This document shows, in pieces, positions 5,894 to 9,837 of a DNA stretch of 9,837 nt. The stretch is from JACZSB01 sp965372015. GTDB lineage: Bacteria > Fidelibacterota > Marinisomatia > SCGC-AAA003-L08 > TS1B11. The position numbers were made by a program, and so were the translations under genes. Each line of letters opens with the position of its first letter. The first letter of the stretch is position 1. The stretch covers positions 1 through 9,837 of the forward strand of contig CBDVAP010000117.1 of assembly GCA_965372015.1 (NCBI GenBank), given 5' to 3'. The notes beneath the pieces are model-generated. The model was not told where the DNA came from. It searched no databases and saw only the letters and a program-made list of their open reading frames with translations.

Positions 5894-7192
5894 TTACAAG
5901 AACAGCGGCGTAATATGCCGGTCAAAGATGTTTTCCGTGACATTTTTCGCGATGATATCCTGGTATTTCCCCAGGGCATCGGTGTAACGAGCACCCATCT
6001 CCGCAGCTATCTTATAGCCGACGTGCAATAGTTGCCTGAAATGCAAGTTGTAGAGGGGATTCGTTTGATCGTGTCTCAAAGTGGCGGCAAATGTCGGTCC
6101 ATCCCAACCCTTAACATCTTCAACCGGAGGTAGCATCGACCGATTGATATCGATCACGGCAGCATAGGGACCGCAGAGTTCATCGTATCGCAGTAGGGCC
6201 TGGCCATAGATATCCTTAACCAGTTCCAGCCCCCGGCCGCCTGCTTCAGCCAAACCGATGAGTTCCTCCAGCCAGGTTGTGCCGGCGGTTTTCAGATGCA
6301 AGCCGGCATCAAATTTGTTGATAGCCGCTTTAATGATCGGATAAAGGGAGAACTTGTCGCTACCGGAATGAATGCTAAGTTTCAGATCAGTGGGTAGGCC
6401 AAATTCGACAACAGCCAGATTCAGTACCGCCACATCCTGCTCGAATTCGCTCCGGAACCGGTCCAAATCACCCACATAATCGACACCCTTATTGAAGCGG
6501 CCGCTGAATTTAGGAGCGATCGTTGCAAGGGGGATGTTTTCGCTCGCTAGAGCGGCTAAGATAAGGAATAATTCTACCGGCGATTGGGCTTCCTCGGTCT
6601 CATCCAGGGAGATCTCGATGATTATTGGGCTGTCACCCTTCTGTGCCCTAATGTGCCTGTAAATCCGTCCTGCTTCCTGAGTTGCAAACAGATATTTCGT
6701 AGCCACTTGTTCCAATAATGTCCGGCTGATTTCCGCACTCGTTTCCAAGCCGGCAAGATCCAATGGGCCAATGTATTGACGGCACCTCTCAATAAAGGTA
6801 TTCATTACGGTTCTATCAGTTCTACGTCCAATGAAATCAGCTACATCGATAGTGTAGAAATCGCACGTTTCGATGAAAAAATCGACGTTCGAGGCGTTAA
6901 TATGGTCGGCATCCAGAAAATATGGATCAGTCCATCCCAGGGCTTGAACGGCCCTGTCGGCGGCGCGGCGCGGCATTATCGAGTTGCTGCCTATTATCTT
7001 GTGTTCTCGAAAAGACTTGTTCCACACTGGCGTTATCTGTATTCCAGCCTGTTTTGCCAGTTGGATGGCCCTTAATTGGGCCTGCGCCTGATGGGCGAAG
7101 CGGTCGCCGATGCCAAATGAATATTTAGCCAGCTGTTTCTCACCCATCTGATTGGGTCCAGTACGTTGTGGATAAGGCTGGAACTTGACCAA
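5894..7192 (-). CDS. uxaE: Tagaturonate/fructuronate epimerase (UxaE family)
   Basis: UxaE is a metal-dependent epimerase, first characterised in Thermotoga maritima (TM0440), that interconverts D-tagaturonate and D-fructuronate and so joins galacturonate and glucuronate breakdown. Landmarks in this 432-residue reading are YSFGIGDRFAHQ (24-35), LDADHIN (93-99), IEISLDET (182-189), IAPKFSGRFNKGVDYVGD (215-232), SIHSGSDKFSLYP (263-275) with candidate metal and substrate residues H265 and D269, and HLKTAGTTWLEE (289-300). The start is uncertain. The longest reading begins at TTG 7190-7192 with poor ribosome-binding support. The first ATG is at 7145-7147, 15 codons later and still upstream of the conserved YSFGIGDRF. 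An in-frame TGA lies further upstream, with no ATG or GTG in between. It sits between the inositol-dehydrogenase homologue (85-base gap) and the mannonate dehydrogenase (32-base gap). The family assignment is strong. Confidence 0.85.
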   Translation of the reverse strand: MVKFQPYPQRTGPNQMGEKQLAKYSFGIGDRFAHQAQAQLRAIQLAKQAGIQITPVWNKSFREHKIIGSNSIMPRRAADRAVQALGWTDPYFLDADHINASNVDFFIETCDFYTIDVADFIGRRTDRTVMNTFIERCRQYIGPLDLAGLETSAEISRTLLEQVATKYLFATQEAGRIYRHIRAQKGDSPIIIEISLDETEEAQSPVELFLILAALASENIPLATIAPKFSGRFNKGVDYVGDLDRFRSEFEQDVAVLNLAVVEFGLPTDLKLSIHSGSDKFSLYPIIKAAINKFDAGLHLKTAGTTWLEELIGLAEAGGRGLELVKDIYGQALLRYDELCGPYAAVIDINRSMLPPVEDVKGWDGPTFAATLRHDQTNPLYNLHFRQLLHVGYKIAAEMGARYTDALGKYQDIIAKNVTENIFDRHITPLFL

Positions 7193-7278
7193 TGGATGTT
7201 CCGCAATAATAAATGTGGCTTTTGCTGGTACGAAATCTAGGAATCACTTGAGTACCACTGATTTGGCCATCGCCACAG

Positions 7279-8295
7279 CTAACCGGGATCTGCCCCGGCG
7301 AATTCGCTGACCCGCACCGGCTTCCCCCGCTTCAGTGAAGCCCGGGCGGCCAGACCGATCAGGATTGAATGCAAACCGTCCCGGCCACCCACCGGCGGCG
7401 GGTGGTCATCCCGAATCGAGCTAATGAACTCTTCCATCTCCACCCGGAATGATTCCCGGTAGCGCTCTAAGAAAAAATATAGTGGCTTATCGGCCACGAC
7501 TCCCTGGGCAGTGGTGAGAATGGTGCGGGTGGCTGTCAGGTTGCCGGCCGTGATGCTGCCTCGGGAGCCAAACACTTCCAACCGTTGGTCGTACCCATAG
7601 GCCGCCTGGCGGCTGTTATCGATTACCGCCAGGGCGCCACTGCTCAATTTCATGGTCGTGACAGCGGTATCGATGTCGCCGGCCTTCCCGATGGCCGGGT
7701 CGACCAGCACGGCCCCGGTTGCATAGACTTCATCCACTTCGCTGCCCGACAGATAGCGGACCATATCGAAATCATGGATGGTCATATCCAGGAATAGCCC
7801 TCCTGAGGTCCGCAGGTACTCCACTGGTGGTGGAGCCGGGTCCCGGGATGTGATCCTGATTAAGTGGATTGTCCCGATTTCCCCGTCATCAACCGCCTGC
7901 TTAACCCGTTGAAATTCGGGGTCGAAGCGCCGGTTGAATCCCACCTGCAGTTTTACCCCGGCACTGTCCACTGCCAGCAACGCCTGCCGGATATGGTCCG
8001 GGTCCAGGGCGATAGGCTTCTCACAGAAGATATGCTTATTCGCCCGGGCGGCGGCGATAATCTGCTCAGCATGGAGGCTGGAAGGCGAGAAAATGAGAGC
8101 GGCCTCGATCTCCGGGTCGGAAAACAGATCTTCGGGATCCGGAGTGGTCTTCAGCCCCCGGCTACGGGCCCAATCCTCATCGATATAGGGGTCCGCTATC
8201 AGTTTCAACCGCACGCCGGGCATTCCCAGGATATTATCCGCGTGTAGTTTACCGATTCGACCGGCCCCTACGGCTCCTAACACCATTTCTTTCAT
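7279..8295 (-). CDS. iolG: Gfo/Idh/MocA oxidoreductase, probable inositol 2-dehydrogenase
   Basis: This 338-residue cytoplasmic NAD-dependent dehydrogenase probably oxidises myo-inositol to 2-keto-myo-inositol (scyllo-inosose). The Rossmann motif GAVGAGRIGKLHA is at 7-19, with D35 in IADPY favouring NAD+. EKP at 92-94 supplies K93, GFNRRFDPEF lies at 119-128, SRDP at 150-153, and FLDMTIHDFDM gives D170 and H174, spaced like the catalytic Asp172 and His176 of Bacillus IolG. The later stretch DNSRQAAYGYDQRLEVFGS (226-244) is characteristic of IolG-type members. It lies after the sugar-binding lipoprotein gene, across a 135-base gap with a stem-loop, and upstream of uxaE. That context fits uptake and oxidation of inositol or a similar cyclic or hexose sugar. 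Gfo/Idh/MocA substrates are hard to predict, so scyllo-inositol or another sugar is possible. The ribosome-binding site is weak. Confidence 0.75.
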   Translation of the reverse strand: MKEMVLGAVGAGRIGKLHADNILGMPGVRLKLIADPYIDEDWARSRGLKTTPDPEDLFSDPEIEAALIFSPSSLHAEQIIAAARANKHIFCEKPIALDPDHIRQALLAVDSAGVKLQVGFNRRFDPEFQRVKQAVDDGEIGTIHLIRITSRDPAPPPVEYLRTSGGLFLDMTIHDFDMVRYLSGSEVDEVYATGAVLVDPAIGKAGDIDTAVTTMKLSSGALAVIDNSRQAAYGYDQRLEVFGSRGSITAGNLTATRTILTTAQGVVADKPLYFFLERYRESFRVEMEEFISSIRDDHPPPVGGRDGLHSILIGLAARASLKRGKPVRVSEFAGADPG

Positions 8296-8324
8296 GGCAG
8301 CAACTTTACCTAATTTTTATAATC

Positions 8325-8381
8325 GCCGGGCGGCAGGGCCTATGGGAGCAGCCACTGCCTTGTGCTGAGCTGTAGCCCGGC
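8325..8381 (-). other. Nested intercistronic stem-loop after the binding-protein gene
   Basis: Between the binding-protein stop (8431) and the dehydrogenase start (8295), a perfect 7-base outer stem pairs 8325-8331 (gccgggc) with 8375-8381 (gcccggc). Directly inside it, 8332-8336 (ggcag) pairs with 8355-8359 (ctgcc) and 8337-8339 with 8351-8353, leaving an 11-base loop. No T-run follows on the transcribed strand, so it is not a standard intrinsic terminator. Stable hairpins after binding-protein genes of ABC operons are known to protect the upstream mRNA and raise binding-protein yield. That role here is inferred. Confidence 0.45.
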
Positions 8382-8430
8382 AATCCTCCAGCCAGGGTTC
8401 AAATATTACTGCCCGGGTTCATCCGAACAC

Positions 8431-9408
8431 TCAGTTATCTGTCGCAGTGGGGGTCGTATCCAGGTTTTGCTTGGTGATGAGTTCGAGCCGGACCGGAATA
8501 TTATCGGGGATTGCTTCGCCGCGCAACAGATCGTGAGCAAATTCCACTGCAAATTTGCCCATTTCAGCCGGGTGTTGAGCCACGGATCCGGCCAGGGTGC
8601 CGGCTGCAATGGCCTCCCGGGCGTCGTGGATAGCATCAAAGCCTACCACCAGCAAATCGCCGCTACGCCCGGCCGCGGCCAAGGCCTCGATAGCGCCCAG
8701 GGCCATCAAATCGTTACAGGCGAACAGGGCCTGCACCGCGGGATGAGACTGCAGGATATTCTGGAAGACAGTATAGCCCTGGCCTCGTTCCCAATTGGCC
8801 GTCTGGGAAGCCACGATCTCAATACCGGGGACCTGGTCCACCACCTGATGAAAACCGCCGAGCCGGGCGTCACCGGTCTCATGCCCGGGGATACCTTCTA
8901 AGATAGCCACCTTACCCCGGCCGGCCAGCTGCTTTACAATAAACTCACCTGCTATCCGCCCCCCTTGAAAGTTATCCGACCCGATAAAGGTAGCCACCCG
9001 GCCGCCGGCCTCGGCCAGGGCGATCGAATCCACCCGGGTGTCGATGATCAGCACCGGGATCCCGGCTCGATTGGCCTTGACGATGGCCGGCACAATTTCT
9101 TTGGAGCCGGAGGGTGCGATACAGATGGCGGAAACTTTTCGCTGGATCAGGTTCTCGATGACCTGCATCTGCTTCTCCACATCGACCTCCCTATCGGCCG
9201 CCTGAACCAGCAGGCGCACCCCCAGTTTCCCGGCGGCCTCCCTGGCACCCTTCTCCATATCGATAAAAAACGGATTATTCAAGGTCTTTATCACCAGGGC
9301 GATGGTTGGGCCCTCTCCGGCCGCAGCATCTTTCCCCCGCTGGCAGCCGGTCGATAACAGCATCAGGGCAGCTGCCAAAAAAATCATCAATTGATTGTTG
9401 CGTTTCAT
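8431..9408 (-). CDS. Sugar ABC transporter substrate-binding lipoprotein (RbsB type)
   Basis: This 325-residue periplasmic-binding-protein-4 (ribose/LacI-like fold) protein captures a sugar outside the cytoplasmic membrane and delivers it to the permease. Residues 1-22 form a lipoprotein signal: KR at 2-3, a hydrophobic core, then LSTGC with C22 as the lipidated residue. The mature part starts with a first strand GPTIALVIKTLNNPFFIDM typical of RbsB, followed by IDTRVD and GSDN motifs, a GDARLGGF segment holding the family's ligand-contacting Arg, and FACNDLMALGA and VVGFDA near the hinge. A GAGGGG ribosome-binding site overlaps the stop codon of the permease gene, only 13 bases upstream, which indicates translational coupling. 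The C-P order follows rbs-type operons; the ATPase gene is probably just outside the right edge. The neighbouring iolG and uxaE suggest inositol or a related polyol, sugar or uronate. The ligand cannot be read from the sequence. Confidence 0.88.
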   Translation of the reverse strand: MKRNNQLMIFLAAALMLLSTGCQRGKDAAAGEGPTIALVIKTLNNPFFIDMEKGAREAAGKLGVRLLVQAADREVDVEKQMQVIENLIQRKVSAICIAPSGSKEIVPAIVKANRAGIPVLIIDTRVDSIALAEAGGRVATFIGSDNFQGGRIAGEFIVKQLAGRGKVAILEGIPGHETGDARLGGFHQVVDQVPGIEIVASQTANWERGQGYTVFQNILQSHPAVQALFACNDLMALGAIEALAAAGRSGDLLVVGFDAIHDAREAIAAGTLAGSVAQHPAEMGKFAVEFAHDLLRGEAIPDNIPVRLELITKQNLDTTPTATDN

Positions 9409-9421
9409 CCGGGTGTCCCCT

Positions 9422-9837
9422 CTATGCGCGTTGTTTCTTCAGGGCCATGTCCATCAGGACTGCTATAATGATTACCGATCCAATCACCGTCTGTTGAATA
9501 AACGAGGAAATTCCCAACAGGTTGAGCCCGTTCCGCAGCACACCCATGATTAGCGCCCCGATCAGGGTACCGATAATTCGACCGGAGCCGCCCATCAAGC
9601 TGGTGCCGCCGATCACTGTGGCGGCGATGGCATCCAGCTCATACATGATACCGGCGATGGGCTGGGCGGAGTTCAGCCGGGCGGTGAGGATGATGGCGGC
9701 CAGGCCGCTGAGCAGCCCGGACAGGGCATAAACCGCGGCCTTATGGAATTTTACATTTACCCCCGATAAAACCGCCGCCTGCTCGTTACCCCCGATGGCG
9801 TAGACGTAGCGGCCCAGTTTCGTGCGGGTCAGGACAA
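9422..9837 (-). CDS. Sugar ABC transporter permease, C-terminal part (RbsC type, runs off right edge)
   Basis: The frame is open from the right edge (first complete codon at 9835) to TAG at 9422-9424, giving the last 137 residues of a BPD_transp_2-type permease. It begins in the cytoplasmic loop that contacts the ATPase (TKLGRYVYAIGGNEQAA, then LSGV), continues through a membrane helix (ALSGLLSGLAAIILTARL), and then the conserved YELDAIAATVIGGTSLMGG with GRIIGTLIGALIMGVLRNGLN. A last helix (VIGSVIIIAVLMDMAL) precedes a basic tail KKQRA. These are hallmarks of RbsC/XylH-type sugar permeases. The partner binding protein starts 13 bases downstream. An internal ATG at 9644-9646 is not the true start, because similarity continues well upstream of it. 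Confidence 0.93.
   Translation of the reverse strand, partial: VLTRTKLGRYVYAIGGNEQAAVLSGVNVKFHKAAVYALSGLLSGLAAIILTARLNSAQPIAGIMYELDAIAATVIGGTSLMGGSGRIIGTLIGALIMGVLRNGLNLLGISSFIQQTVIGSVIIIAVLMDMALKKQRA

Noticed and set aside
8362..8901. A 179-codon plus-strand open frame opposite the binding-protein gene
   Set aside because: It overlaps the conserved RbsB-type coding frame and the stem-loop, with no independent support.

Overview
The window reads as part of a bacterial chromosome of moderately high GC content. Shine-Dalgarno-like sites, a lipoprotein signal and a full ABC sugar-uptake arrangement all say Bacteria. The phylum cannot be fixed from the sequence. The gene set (uxaE, an SDR-type uxuB, gnd, a LarA homologue, a PfkB kinase, iolG and an Rbs-type ABC importer) would suit a thermotogal, Firmicute-like or uncultivated heterotrophic lineage.

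Layout. Every recognisable gene lies on the minus strand, so transcription runs from right to left. From the right edge come the C-terminal part of an RbsC-type sugar ABC permease (9422 to the edge), an RbsB-type substrate-binding lipoprotein (8431-9408), an intercistronic spacer with a nested stem-loop (8325-8381), an IolG-like inositol 2-dehydrogenase (7279-8295), the tagaturonate/fructuronate epimerase UxaE (5894-7192), an SDR-type fructuronate reductase/mannonate dehydrogenase (5028-5861), NADP-type 6-phosphogluconate dehydrogenase Gnd (3519-4973), a nickel-dependent LarA-family racemase/epimerase homologue (2250-3497) and a PfkB-family kinase resembling 2-keto-3-deoxygluconate kinase (1128-2210). 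From uxaE to the kinase the gaps are only 21-54 bases, which suggests one operon.

How the genes may work together. UxaE and the SDR enzyme convert D-tagaturonate to D-fructuronate and then to D-mannonate. The usual next enzyme, mannonate dehydratase (UxuA), is not present. A LarA homologue and Gnd are found instead. D-mannonate and D-gluconate are C2 epimers, which is the type of chemistry LarA enzymes catalyse, and some LarA homologues have been reported as D-gluconate 2-epimerases. The operon may therefore encode an unusual route: tagaturonate, fructuronate, mannonate, gluconate (LarA), 6-phosphogluconate (kinase), then ribulose 5-phosphate (Gnd). The inositol-dehydrogenase homologue and sugar importer upstream suggest that inositol could feed the same route. 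In Thermotoga maritima, inositol degradation passes through 5-keto-L-gluconate to D-tagaturonate, the UxaE substrate. This pathway is an inference from gene content.

Left end. Downstream of the operon is a 415-base spacer (713-1127). It holds a RelE/ParE-type toxin remnant without a usable start (810-1013) and a promoter-like element (738-766). Beyond it, running off the left edge, is the N-terminal 237 codons of a SIR2-like domain protein in visibly AT-richer DNA. It is probably an anti-phage or NADase-type gene and not part of the sugar operon.
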